Assembly: GCA_035353395.1 (NCBI GenBank)
Contig: DAOPZL010000083.1
Location: 1-9,318, forward strand
Direction of reading: 5' to 3'
DNA: 9,318 nt
From: UBA1801 sp035353395
GTDB lineage: Bacteria; Acidobacteriota; Holophagae; Holophagales; Holophagaceae
Program-made: the position numbers and the translations under genes
Notes under the pieces: model-generated
Told to the model about the DNA's origin: nothing
What the model saw: only the letters and a program-made list of their open reading frames with translations
The model's database searches: none
Shown: positions 1-6,021 of the stretch, piece by piece
Layout: every line of letters begins with the position of its first letter
Position numbering within the stretch: the first letter of the stretch is position 1

Positions 1-2
1 TG

Positions 3-146
3 AGGCTACCGGGTCACATTCGTCAGTTCACGCACGCCAACCGCTGGGACACGGAGATTCAGGTAATCCTTCAAGGATGGCATCCCGACGAGGTGGAGCA
101 TTACCAGCCAGGTTCCCACCTACCTCTGGGGGGCCGCACGCGATGA
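3..146 (+). CDS. C-terminal tail of an unrecognised protein (5' end outside window)
   Basis: A plus-strand frame is open from the window edge and ends with TGA at 144-146, giving 47 codons. The residues include a Trp- and His-rich stretch (NRWDTEIQVILQGWHPDEVEHY) with normal-looking polar and hydrophobic alternation, and the third codon positions are moderately GC-rich. I do not recognise the family. It converges on the ATPase gene on the other strand, with 51 bases between the two stops. The opposite strand also holds a short open frame here (starting GTG or ATG, about 36 codons), so the coding strand is not certain. It could be a gene tail left by the rearrangements that shaped this accessory zone. 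Confidence 0.33.
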   Translation, partial: RLPGHIRQFTHANRWDTEIQVILQGWHPDEVEHYQPGSHLPLGGRTR

Positions 147-176
147 GCCCGCTTGCTGAACACCAGCACCCCTCGG

Positions 177-202
177 TCTGATTCGACTCCCCACGAATCA
201 GA
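177..202. repeat. Perfect 9-bp inverted repeat overlapping the ATPase stop codon
   Basis: TCTGATTCG at 177-185 pairs perfectly with CGAATCAGA at 194-202 across an 8-base loop. The right arm contains the ATPase stop codon (tca at 198-200, read as TGA on the minus strand). Neither strand has a T-run after the stem, so it is not a canonical intrinsic terminator. It lies between two convergent genes, where a bidirectional transcription stop or an mRNA 3'-end stabiliser would be expected. That role is inference. Confidence 0.5.
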
Positions 203-1397
203 GCAACTGACTCAGCAGCGTCTGAGCAGACACCACGACCGGTTGATGCGTGGTGAAACAGTCCACATCCTCGAAGGGCAGGTTGAGAGCAGCCTGGAAA
301 GCGTAGGGGGCGGCTGTCTGGCTTTGGAAATGAGCCAGCGAAGGCGACAGTCGAGTCTCACTCGTCTTTACTTCCACCAGGAACCAGGGTTTCTGATCCT
401 TGACGACCAGGAAATCCACCTCGCGTTTCTGCTTATCCCGCAGGTAACGCAACTCGAAATCCCCGAAACCGAGGTCTGTCCATCCTTCTACGGCCTTCAA
501 AAGATGGCAGGCCACCAGAGTCTCGGCCCGCGCTCCATCGTCTGCAAGCCCACTCCAATCGCGAAGAAACCACTTCGGTTCTTTGCGAAGAGCTTTGGTG
601 ACGTTGGTGAACCATGGTCGCACCAGGAAGCCGTAGTGCAACCGACCCAGCAGGTCTACCCAGCGTCGCACCGTATCCACGGCTACGCCCAGGTCCCCAG
701 CGAGGTTGGTATAGATGAGCTGCTGACCGCTTCGTTCGGCCAGTACGCGCATCAGTGTTTCCATCGCGCCCAGTTCCTGGACGCGGGTTACCTCTCGCAG
801 ATCTTCTTTCCCGAGTTGATCCATGCGCAAGGAGCGCCATCGGCGCGTGAAATGGATTTCCCGGCGCAGGAAGGGTTCGGGAAACCCCCCGTGGGTAATC
901 AAGGCTTCCCAATCCTCGGTCGAGATGGCCACCGGAGGCCGGATTTCCTGGTCTGGGATGTCAACCCGAACGCATTCAGCCACGGACCATGGATGCATGC
1001 GGTAGAGCAGGTATCGGCCCATGAGGCTGTCTCCTCCGCGCCGGAACACGTCCATGCGGGAACTTCCGGTAACCAGCACCCGGACTCGTTCCCCATAGGT
1101 ATCGAAGAAGCCCTTCAAGAGACTTTTCCACTTGGCATCCTTGTGAAGCTCATCCAAAACGACCATGGCAGGCGCTGCGCGAAGGCGGTCCAGTTCCAGA
1201 TGTTCTGCGAGGGCTCCCGGTCCCTTCAGGAGTATCCGGCGGTCGTCCTGGTTGTCCCAATTGAGGTAAGTCCCACCTAATGCCCGACAGGCCGTGGTCT
1301 TGCCGACCTGCCGTGGCCCGCTGACCAAGGCCATCTGGCGATTCCGCTGGAAGTGTTCCTGAAGAAGCGTGGCGTAGAATCGAGGGCGATTGGTCAT
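198..1397 (-). CDS. AAA-family ATPase with C-terminal DUF4143-type domain (COG1373-like)
   Basis: This 399-residue protein has an N-terminal P-loop ATPase domain: Walker A GPRQVGKTT at residues 27-35, Walker B MVVLDELHK at 78-86, and a sensor-1-like strand VRVLVTGSS at 105-113. A linker and helical region follow. The C-terminal third has the restriction-nuclease-like pattern REVDF (325-329) and VEVK (341-344), a PD-(D/E)xK-type fold core common in DUF4143 proteins. Length and domain order match the AAA_14 + DUF4143 family. These are widespread, laterally spread, single-gene ATPases whose biological role is not established, so I assign none. The start is ATG at 1395-1397; only a weak GGAA precedes it. 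It stands alone between a terminator (1489-1519) and a convergent partial ORF. Its GC content is clearly below that of the core genes to the right. A 375-codon antisense ORF (153-1280, plus) is judged a shadow. Confidence 0.93.
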   Translation of the reverse strand: MTNRPRFYATLLQEHFQRNRQMALVSGPRQVGKTTACRALGGTYLNWDNQDDRRILLKGPGALAEHLELDRLRAAPAMVVLDELHKDAKWKSLLKGFFDTYGERVRVLVTGSSRMDVFRRGGDSLMGRYLLYRMHPWSVAECVRVDIPDQEIRPPVAISTEDWEALITHGGFPEPFLRREIHFTRRWRSLRMDQLGKEDLREVTRVQELGAMETLMRVLAERSGQQLIYTNLAGDLGVAVDTVRRWVDLLGRLHYGFLVRPWFTNVTKALRKEPKWFLRDWSGLADDGARAETLVACHLLKAVEGWTDLGFGDFELRYLRDKQKREVDFLVVKDQKPWFLVEVKTSETRLSPSLAHFQSQTAAPYAFQAALNLPFEDVDCFTTHQPVVVSAQTLLSQLL

Positions 1398-1414
1398 GGT
1401 TCCATTATCGCGTT

Positions 1415-1446
1415 CATCGTATTTTGGTCCAGACTATTTTACGATG
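1415..1446 (-). promoter_or_regulatory. Operator-like dyad upstream of the ATPase gene
   Basis: CATCGTA at 1415-1421 and TACGATG at 1440-1446 form perfect 7-bp inverted arms around 18 bases. The centre holds a second symmetric element on the same axis, GTC-CA-GAC (1428-1435). The dyad ends 17 bases upstream of the ATPase ATG. On the minus strand it contains TACGAT (1416-1421) and TAAAAT (1436-1441), either of which could be a -10 box; no convincing -35 is seen. A repressor or autoregulator binding over the promoter is the natural reading. The regulator is unknown. Confidence 0.5.
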
Positions 1447-1488
1447 CAGTTGCTTATGGTACCGGCCTATCAATCGCGAGCCAAAGCC

Positions 1489-1519
1489 AAAAACAAGGCC
1501 CGGTGCGGGACCGGGCCTT
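1489..1519 (-). terminator. Intrinsic terminator, minus strand
   Basis: AAGGCCCGGT (1495-1504) and ACCGGGCCTT (1510-1519) form a perfect 10-bp GC-rich stem with a 5-base loop. On the minus strand the stem is followed by GTTTTTGG (five T from A1489-A1493). It lies about 20 bases after the stop of the ORF remnant at 1541-1732 and would end its transcript. It also isolates the ATPase gene from upstream minus-strand transcription. Confidence 0.78.
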
Positions 1520-1540
1520 CAGCGTAGAAACGTGTGTTAT

Positions 1541-1732
1541 TCAGGCAGCCCGCTTACGGCCTTTCGGCTTGGTGGCCGCCTCTTCTGGGACGAGGTAGGG
1601 CTTCAGGATCTCGCTGGGAGGAAGGCTCTGGCCGCTGGCGCGTTCCAGGTCAATCCAGATGCCGATGGCGGCCGTGAGAATAGTCAGTAAATCGGGTTCG
1701 CGGAACCAGAGCGTCCGCGTGGGTCGACGCGA
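1541..1732 (-). pseudogene. 5'-truncated ORF remnant, C-terminal part only
   Basis: On the minus strand a frame is open for 63 codons between an in-frame TGA (1733-1735) and its own TGA (1541-1543). The peptide looks like a genuine protein end: a hydrophobic helix (LLTILTAAIGIWIDLE), a Pro-rich turn (GQSLPPSEILKPYLVPEE), and a basic tail KPKGRKRAA. It has no ATG, GTG or TTG start codon and no ribosome-binding site at its beginning. It is followed by a well-formed terminator, so a 3' end of a real gene appears to be retained while the 5' part is lost or out of frame. A neighbouring frame reads VIASTHADAL just before this frame becomes LWFREPDLL, so a one-base frameshift is an alternative to truncation. 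I do not recognise the family. Confidence 0.45.
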
Positions 1733-1752
1733 TCACGCGCAACCCGATTTAC
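1687..1752. repeat. 12-bp perfect inverted repeats, 42 bp apart
   Basis: GTAAATCGGGTT at 1687-1698 and AACCCGATTTAC at 1741-1752 are perfect inverted copies enclosing 42 bases. The left arm lies inside the ORF remnant and the right arm just beyond its broken 5' end. The enclosed DNA has further short GC-rich palindromic pieces (CGCGG at 1699-1703 against CCGCG at 1715-1719). The pair could be a foldback left by an excised element, an inversion substrate, or a structured RNA. I find no integron-type RYYYAAC/GTTRRRY core around it. Confidence 0.6.
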
Positions 1753-2186
1753 GGTCTTGGACAAGCCCGGAGCGGCAGGGGGCCGGCGCGATCGGGCCTA
1801 TGGGGAAATCGAGCCCGGTCGAGGGATGGGATCGAACCGTAAGGCCCCGTTGAGGGTGGTTTCGGCTCCCAGTTTCTCGCTTGGGATCCTCGGTCCGTCA
1901 GCGGCAGAGACATCCGGACAGAGCCGAACCGAACCGGCGGGGTTCCGCGGGACAGGGGAGGCGATCGTGGACGCTGTGGGGACGGTAGTCATGGCGTGGC
2001 CGGCGGCGGTGCGCGGGAGGCGGGCGGCAGGGACTCTATGGAGCCCCTTTGCTATTCCGAGGGTTCAATCCAGCGACCGGGTTGCCCTCCTGGACTGCCA
2101 CTTCAGGTCGCGAAAGCCATGGCTGTGACAGCCTGTGACAGCCACCTTTTCGGGAGGTTGCAATTGATGTATCCAGGGTGGTTAAT
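1753..2186. other. Gene-poor stretch between ORF remnant and tRNA-Gln
   Basis: No frame here has a convincing start, ribosome-binding site and protein-like composition. The best candidate is a 64-codon minus-strand frame (1798-1992) with no Shine-Dalgarno sequence and a Pro/Ser/Thr-rich unconvincing product. Visible structure is limited to short palindromes and one tandem 10-mer (2123-2142). In island terms this is the DNA just beyond the 3' end of the tRNA, where remnants of integrated elements collect. Confidence 0.5.
2123..2142. repeat. Tandem 10-bp repeat CTGTGACAGC x2
   Basis: CTGTGACAGC occurs twice head to tail (2123-2132, 2133-2142). Each unit contains the near-palindrome CTGTGACAG. 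It lies 44 bases from the 3' end of the tRNA. Short repeats of this kind can be arm-type binding sites of a tyrosine integrase, but no integrase gene is in the window, so this is only a possibility. Confidence 0.5.
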
Positions 2187-2261
2187 TGGTTGGGGAGGAA
2201 GGACTCGAACCCTCGAATGGCGGGATCAAAACCCGCTGCCTTACCACTTGGCTACTCCCCA
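2187..2261 (-). tRNA. tRNA-Gln (anticodon TTG), CCA encoded
   Basis: Read on the minus strand, a full cloverleaf is present. The acceptor TGGGGAG pairs with CTCCCCA, with the T1-A72 end pair typical of bacterial tRNA-Gln. The D arm is GCC AAGTGGTAA GGC. The anticodon arm is GCGGG TTTTGAT CCCGC, giving anticodon TTG. The variable region is CATTC and the T arm is GAGGG TTCGAGT CCTTC. Discriminator A (2190) and an encoded CCA (2187-2189) follow. The product reads CAA codons and, by wobble, CAG. Its wobble U34 is one of the standard targets of MnmA, whose gene lies 3.8 kb to the right. The 3' end faces the accessory zone, making it a plausible integration site. Confidence 0.95.
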
Positions 2262-2271
2262 GAAGCAGGAA

Positions 2272-2301
2272 AGTGTAGCCTGGGCGACGCGATACCGTCC
2301 A
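2272..2301 (-). promoter_or_regulatory. Possible promoter of the tRNA-Gln gene
   Basis: On the minus strand TGGACG (2296-2301) and TACACT (2272-2277) stand 18 bases apart. Each matches 4 of 6 positions of the sigma-70 consensus. TACACT ends 10 bases before the first base of the mature tRNA, so the 5' leader would be only a few bases long. The spacer overlaps a stable hairpin (2279-2308), so this and the terminator reading of that hairpin compete. Confidence 0.35.
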
Positions 2302-2308
2302 GCCCAGG
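2279..2308 (-). terminator. Stable hairpin between spoVG and tRNA-Gln
   Basis: CCTGGGC (2279-2285) pairs with GCCCAGG (2302-2308), extended by GACG (2286-2289) with CGTC (2296-2299). This makes an 11-bp stem with a 2-base bulge and a 6-base loop. It begins 32 bases after the spoVG stop on the minus strand. No T-run follows (CTACACTTTCC), so termination would be imperfect. It could instead be a processing or stability element if spoVG and the tRNA are co-transcribed. Confidence 0.4.
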
Positions 2309-2340
2309 GTGCGGAGGGCGCTTGGCCCGCGGGGAAGGAT

Positions 2341-2700
2341 TCAGGGATTCGTCTTGGGGGTGAATCCGAACTCGGTCACGCTCAGGAGATCCGGACGAAC
2401 CATGGAATCCTCGCCGGTCTCGATCCGGGAGATGGCCCGGGCGCCCGTCGCGCTCTCGTAGGCCAGCAGGACCTGCTTCTCGATGAACTCCCGGGCTTCG
2501 TTGCTCAAGGGATAGGCGATGTCCTTGAAGGAGCCGTCCCGCTTGCGCTTGCTCGGCATGGACACGTAGTAGCCGTCCTCGCCTTCCAGGACCCGCAGAT
2601 CGCCGACCAGGAAGCAACCGTCCAGGACGAGGGCCGCGAAGGCCCGCAGTTTCTCGTCCCCCTCGATCCTGGTGATGCGAATGTCGGTGATGTTGAGCAT
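2341..2700 (-). CDS. spoVG: SpoVG family RNA/DNA-binding regulator
   Basis: The product has 119 residues. The N-terminal 85 match the SpoVG fold: MLNITDIRITRI opening strand, LRAFAALVLDGCFLVGDLRVLEG (19-40), the signature YYVSMPSKRKRDGSFKDIAYPL (44-65), and SNEAREFIE (66-74). In Gram-positives SpoVG affects septation, sporulation and virulence gene expression and binds nucleic acids. In this Gram-negative setting the target is unknown, and post-transcriptional regulation is inference. A tail of about 35 residues (from ATGARAISR) extends past the conserved core and looks less ordered. ATG at 2698-2700 is chosen because it starts the conserved strand and has GGAG (2706-2709) 5 bases upstream; the frame continues upstream without similarity. 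It is divergent from kdsD, with a leader hairpin at 2714-2731. Confidence 0.92.
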   Translation of the reverse strand: MLNITDIRITRIEGDEKLRAFAALVLDGCFLVGDLRVLEGEDGYYVSMPSKRKRDGSFKDIAYPLSNEAREFIEKQVLLAYESATGARAISRIETGEDSMVRPDLLSVTEFGFTPKTNP

Positions 2701-2713
2701 GGAATCTCCGAAG

Positions 2714-2731
2714 CCGCCCTCGGTCGGGCGG
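2714..2731. promoter_or_regulatory. Hairpin in the spoVG-kdsD divergent region
   Basis: CCGCCC (2714-2719) and GGGCGG (2726-2731) form a perfect 6-bp all-GC stem around a 6-base loop. In the spoVG transcript it would sit 4 bases upstream of the Shine-Dalgarno GGAG. That position allows it to influence ribosome access. In DNA it lies between the two divergent genes, where operators are expected. Confidence 0.4.
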
Positions 2732-2764
2732 GTCCTGGCTGGTAGCATGAACGATAGGTCCATC

Positions 2765-2768
2765 GGAG
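2765..2768 (+). promoter_or_regulatory. Ribosome-binding site supporting the GTG start of kdsD
   Basis: GGAG lies 8 bases before GTG at 2777-2779. The upstream in-frame ATG at 2747 has no comparable purine tract. A possible -10 hexamer, TAGCAT (2743-2748), overlaps that ATG, which would put the transcript start downstream of it. Together these favour the GTG. Confidence 0.5.
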
Positions 2769-2776
2769 TCCAGCAC

Positions 2777-3775
2777 GTGAGCCAGAGAACAGATCCCAGC
2801 TCCCCCACCATCACGCCTGCGGGAGCCCTGCAGAAGGTCCTGAAAGCCACCCAGAGCGCCATCACGGCGCTGGCGGGTTCGTGCGATCCGGAGCTCGTCT
2901 CCTCCTGGGCCGACCATGTCGTCGGCAGCAAGGGGCGGGTGGTGCTGTGCGGAATGGGCAAGTCGGGCCTCGTCGCCCAGAAGATCTCGGCCACGCTGGC
3001 CTCCACGGGATGCCCGAGCTTCTTCCTGCATCCGGCCGAGGCCCTCCACGGCGACCTCGGCATGGTCACGCCCGAGGACACCGTGCTGATCCTCAGCAAC
3101 AGCGGCGAGAGCCAGGAGATCCTGAGCCTGCTTCCGAGCCTGCTCCGGCAGGGCATCAAGGTCGCGGCCATCACGTCCCGGAAGAAGAGCGGGCTCGGCC
3201 AGGCCGCGGCCTGGTGCTTCACCTACAGCCTCCCCGAGGGGGAAGGATGCCCCCTCGAGTTCGCGCCCATGGCGAGCACCACCATCCAGCTGCTGTGGGG
3301 CGACATGCTGGCCGCCAACCTCATGGTCCGGTCCGGGTTCACGCTCGAGAAGTTCGCCCAGTTCCATCCTGCTGGAAGTATCGGCGCCAAATTATTAAAA
3401 ACAAAAGGAATCATGACGAAGGAATTCCCCAGGGTCGTCGCTTCCACGCCGTTCTTCGAGGTCATTTCGGCCATGACCCGGGGGCGCCTCGGTATGACCA
3501 CGGTCCTGGAGGGGGACCGCCTGGAGGGCGTGATCAGCGACGGGGACATCCGCAGGGCCGTCGAGAAGGCGCAGTCGACCAACGGCAATCCGCTGGACCT
3601 CGTGGCCGCTGACATCATGACGTCCCATCCCGTGACCATCGGCGGGGATACGATGGCCATCGAGGCGGCCCGCATCATGGAAGCCCGGAAGATCACGTTC
3701 CTGGTGGTGGAGAAGGATGGCCAACCCCAGGGAATCCTTCACATCCATGATCTTTTCGCCGCGAAGGTCCTTTGA
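2777..3775 (+). CDS. kdsD: D-arabinose 5-phosphate isomerase (KdsD/KpsF family), SIS + two CBS domains
   Basis: The enzyme interconverts D-ribulose 5-phosphate and D-arabinose 5-phosphate, the first step toward KDO of the LPS inner core, in the cytoplasm. From the GTG start it has 332 residues (E. coli KdsD has 328). The SIS domain covers about residues 40-175: GMGKSG at 59-64 with the conserved Lys, HPAEALHGDLGMV at 85-97, SNSGES at 107-112, and CPLEFAPMASTT at 158-169. FHPAGSIGAKL (196-206) carries the family's late conserved His. A CBS pair follows (about 211-265 and 277-332; SDGDIRR at 254-260, LHIHDLF at 321-327). ATG at 2747 would add ten residues and cannot be excluded. Its neighbour lptFG also serves LPS export. 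Nothing needed for activity appears to be missing. Confidence 0.95.
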   Translation: MSQRTDPSSPTITPAGALQKVLKATQSAITALAGSCDPELVSSWADHVVGSKGRVVLCGMGKSGLVAQKISATLASTGCPSFFLHPAEALHGDLGMVTPEDTVLILSNSGESQEILSLLPSLLRQGIKVAAITSRKKSGLGQAAAWCFTYSLPEGEGCPLEFAPMASTTIQLLWGDMLAANLMVRSGFTLEKFAQFHPAGSIGAKLLKTKGIMTKEFPRVVASTPFFEVISAMTRGRLGMTTVLEGDRLEGVISDGDIRRAVEKAQSTNGNPLDLVAADIMTSHPVTIGGDTMAIEAARIMEARKITFLVVEKDGQPQGILHIHDLFAAKVL

Positions 3776-3802
3776 CCTTTTCTGGATCCAAGGTTACATA
3801 AT
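3772..3802 (+). promoter_or_regulatory. Probable promoter of the lptFG-mnmA transcript
   Basis: TTGACC (3772-3777) overlaps the kdsD stop. After 17 bases comes TACATA (3795-3800), or after 19 bases CATAAT (3797-3802). The region is abruptly AT-rich compared with the surrounding coding DNA. ATAAT (3798-3802) and ATTAT (3807-3811) form a small dyad over the presumed start site. This suggests the LPS permease gene is not simply read through from kdsD. Confidence 0.5.
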
Positions 3803-3825
3803 ATACATTATCGAAAGTTGAATTC

Positions 3826-6018
3826 GTGGCGTCGACGCTCCTGAAATACCACCTGAAACGCTGGCTCCTGCCCCTCCTGGGAAGTTGTGTCTTCTTCGGG
3901 GGACTCCTGATCGCCAACGACCTGGTCCAGATCTCCCGGGACATCTTCTCCCAGGGCGCTCCGATCAAGTGGCTGGTGCCGATCGTCGTGCTGACCCTTC
4001 CGGAGACGCTGGCCCTGGTGCTGCCGATGGCCGCCATCCTGGGAGGCCTGCTGGGCACCCAGCACCTCTCGGAGGGATCCGAGATGGTCGCCTCCCAGGG
4101 GCTCGGAGTCGGCATGCGCTCCATCCTCAAGGCCTGGGCGCTGCTGTCCCTCGGACTGGTCGTCGCGGCTTCCATCAACGCGCACTACATCGTGCCGAAC
4201 GTCAGCGTGCGCATGGACCGGGTCCAGGACCAGATGACCGAGGAGACGAAGACGCGCTTCCTGCGCCCCGGGGGTCCCCCCTTCTTTCCTCCGCGGAACC
4301 CCCAGACCGGCATCTGGGTCTCTCCCGGGGGAGAAGTCCACATGTTCGAGGTCACCGACTCCACCGTCCAGCACCTGGTAGCCAGGGACCTGGCGTGGAA
4401 GCGTGAGGAGACCCCTGGAAAGAAGCCATCCATCATAATGAATTTAATGAACTTGAAGGGGTGCTACTACCAGAAGCGGAGCGACAGCGTCGGCCTCCTG
4501 GCCCAGCAGTCCCAGCTCCTGCGCGTCGATCTCCCCACCCGCCGCCAGCTCCTCGCCCCGACCGACGCCCGCAACCTGCCCACGGGACAGCTCCTGGTCA
4601 ATCCCACCAAGGAACGCTGGATCGAGTTCGAACGGCGCATCACCCTGCCGTTCTCCACCATCGCCTTCCTGCTGCTCGGCATCGCGCTCGGCCTGGGGCA
4701 TCCCCGGTTCAGGAAGGGCGGCGCCCTCGTCCGCAGCCTCGGGGTGATCCTCCTCTACTACCTGCTGATGAAGCTGACGGAGAACATGTTCATGGCGGGC
4801 AAGAGGTCCCCGCTGCCGCTGTTCCTCCCCCCCCTCGTCTTCCTGGCGGCCGGCGTCCTGCTGCTGAACCTGAAGATGAGGCCCCACAGGACGCCGCGCT
4901 TCTCCCTCGCGGCCCTCAACCGCCATGGGCTGAAGGTCCTCCAGGGGATCCACCAGCGTCTCCGGTGCACGGTCGGCGCGCTCCCGATCCCGTTCCCGGC
5001 ATCCCGACCTGCCCGGAAGGCCGCCCCCGGGGTCCTCGGCCGCTGGACGCAACGGCTCTGGTGGCGGAACTGGGGCGCGACCCTGGGAAGCCTCGTCACC
5101 CTGAACCTGCTCATCGAGTTCGCCCGCTTGGCCGGCGACCTGTCCAAGCACGGCACCTCCTACCTGGTCTTCCTCCAGTACTGGTTCTGGAGCCTGCCTT
5201 CGTTCCTCGTCCTCGCCTTCCCCATGTCGTTCCTGCTGGGAGGGGTGCTGACGTTGTCGGATGCGGCGGTCAGCCGGGAATGGGTCGCCCTGAGGGCGGG
5301 AGGCACGAGCCTGGTGCGGTGGATCGGTTCGGGGGCGAAGGCCTGGCTGAGCGTCCTGCTCATCACCTTCGTGGTCCACGCCGTGGTGAGTCCCGCCGTC
5401 GAGAACAGGTCGGACACCCTGAACAGGATCATCAAGCACAAGCCGACCCGGAAATACCAGACCCGGCCCTGGATGAACCTCACTTCCCAGGAAGTGCTGT
5501 GGTTCCTGGAAAAGGATCACCGCTGGGGATTCCCCCTCAAGTCGCCGGGCGAAGGCCCGATCCTCTACCGGTGGGAGCGCAACTCCCTCGCGGCGGACCA
5601 GTTGCGCTGGGACTCGCTCACCTTCGAGCCCGGCCCCAAGGCCTCCGACCTCTTCCCGGACGAGGCCCTGCGGAGGAACGCCCGCGCCGAGGAGACCAGC
5701 ACGCTCGACTTGTTCCGTTGGCAGGAATGGGCCCCCGATTCGGAACGCGCCTCCATGCTCTGGGGAAGGCTGCTGGACTGGCTCGCGGGCCCCTGCCTGA
5801 TGTTCGCCATGCTGGCCTTCGCCTTCCCGGCTCCCCGGGGGGGGCGCGGGCAGGTGCTGGGCACCAGCGTCGTGGTGGGGCTGCTGTTCCTGGGGATGCA
5901 GGCTCTGTTCGGCGGAGCCGCGGGGGCGGGCGAGATCCCGGCGCTCTGGGGGGTCCTGGCGCCGCTCCTGATCCTCGTGGGCAGCGGCTTCTTCAATCTC
6001 AAGTACTTGAAGACGTGA
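3826..6018 (+). CDS. lptFG: Single-chain LptF-LptG permease (two LptF/LptG units fused)
   Basis: LptF and LptG are normally separate ~360-residue inner-membrane proteins. With LptB2 they extract LPS and push it to LptC and LptA. Here one 730-codon frame holds two complete units. Unit 1 (about 1-350): membrane segments near 13-34, 49-76 and 100-121, a periplasmic jellyroll region about 122-270, then segments near 273-291, 303-321 and 330-349. Unit 2 (about 406-730): segments near 415-435, 448-478 and 503-525, periplasmic region about 526-645, then segments near 648-668, 677-695 and 705-723. LptB-contacting coupling-helix motifs appear twice (SEMVASQGLG at 85-94, SREWVALRAGGTS at 483-495). A basic linker of about 55 residues joins the units on the cytoplasmic side, compatible with six segments per unit. 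The only usable start is GTG at 3826, with a weak GAAAG upstream; an in-frame TAA lies at 3799. No internal stop and start is seen between units. Confidence 0.92.
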   Translation: MASTLLKYHLKRWLLPLLGSCVFFGGLLIANDLVQISRDIFSQGAPIKWLVPIVVLTLPETLALVLPMAAILGGLLGTQHLSEGSEMVASQGLGVGMRSILKAWALLSLGLVVAASINAHYIVPNVSVRMDRVQDQMTEETKTRFLRPGGPPFFPPRNPQTGIWVSPGGEVHMFEVTDSTVQHLVARDLAWKREETPGKKPSIIMNLMNLKGCYYQKRSDSVGLLAQQSQLLRVDLPTRRQLLAPTDARNLPTGQLLVNPTKERWIEFERRITLPFSTIAFLLLGIALGLGHPRFRKGGALVRSLGVILLYYLLMKLTENMFMAGKRSPLPLFLPPLVFLAAGVLLLNLKMRPHRTPRFSLAALNRHGLKVLQGIHQRLRCTVGALPIPFPASRPARKAAPGVLGRWTQRLWWRNWGATLGSLVTLNLLIEFARLAGDLSKHGTSYLVFLQYWFWSLPSFLVLAFPMSFLLGGVLTLSDAAVSREWVALRAGGTSLVRWIGSGAKAWLSVLLITFVVHAVVSPAVENRSDTLNRIIKHKPTRKYQTRPWMNLTSQEVLWFLEKDHRWGFPLKSPGEGPILYRWERNSLAADQLRWDSLTFEPGPKASDLFPDEALRRNARAEETSTLDLFRWQEWAPDSERASMLWGRLLDWLAGPCLMFAMLAFAFPAPRGGRGQVLGTSVVVGLLFLGMQALFGGAAGAGEIPALWGVLAPLLILVGSGFFNLKYLKT

Positions 6019-6021
6019 TGC

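Noticed and set aside
153..1280. 375-codon plus-strand ORF
   Set aside because: It lies antisense to the ATPase gene, which carries clear Walker and nuclease-like motifs; the plus-strand product shows no recognisable domain and has no ribosome-binding site.
1687..1752. Integron attC site
   Set aside because: The ends lack the RYYYAAC and GTTRRRY core pairs, and no cassette array or integrase is seen.
1798..1992. 64-codon minus-strand ORF in the gene-poor stretch
   Set aside because: No Shine-Dalgarno sequence, low-complexity Pro/Ser/Thr-rich product, no recognisable motif; kept only as a weak candidate.
2057..2075. T-arm-like GAGGGTTCAATCC as a possible second attachment copy of tRNA-Gln
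   Set aside because: It shares CGAGGGTTC with the tRNA T arm but lies on the opposite strand and diverges at once, so it is not the direct repeat left by integration.
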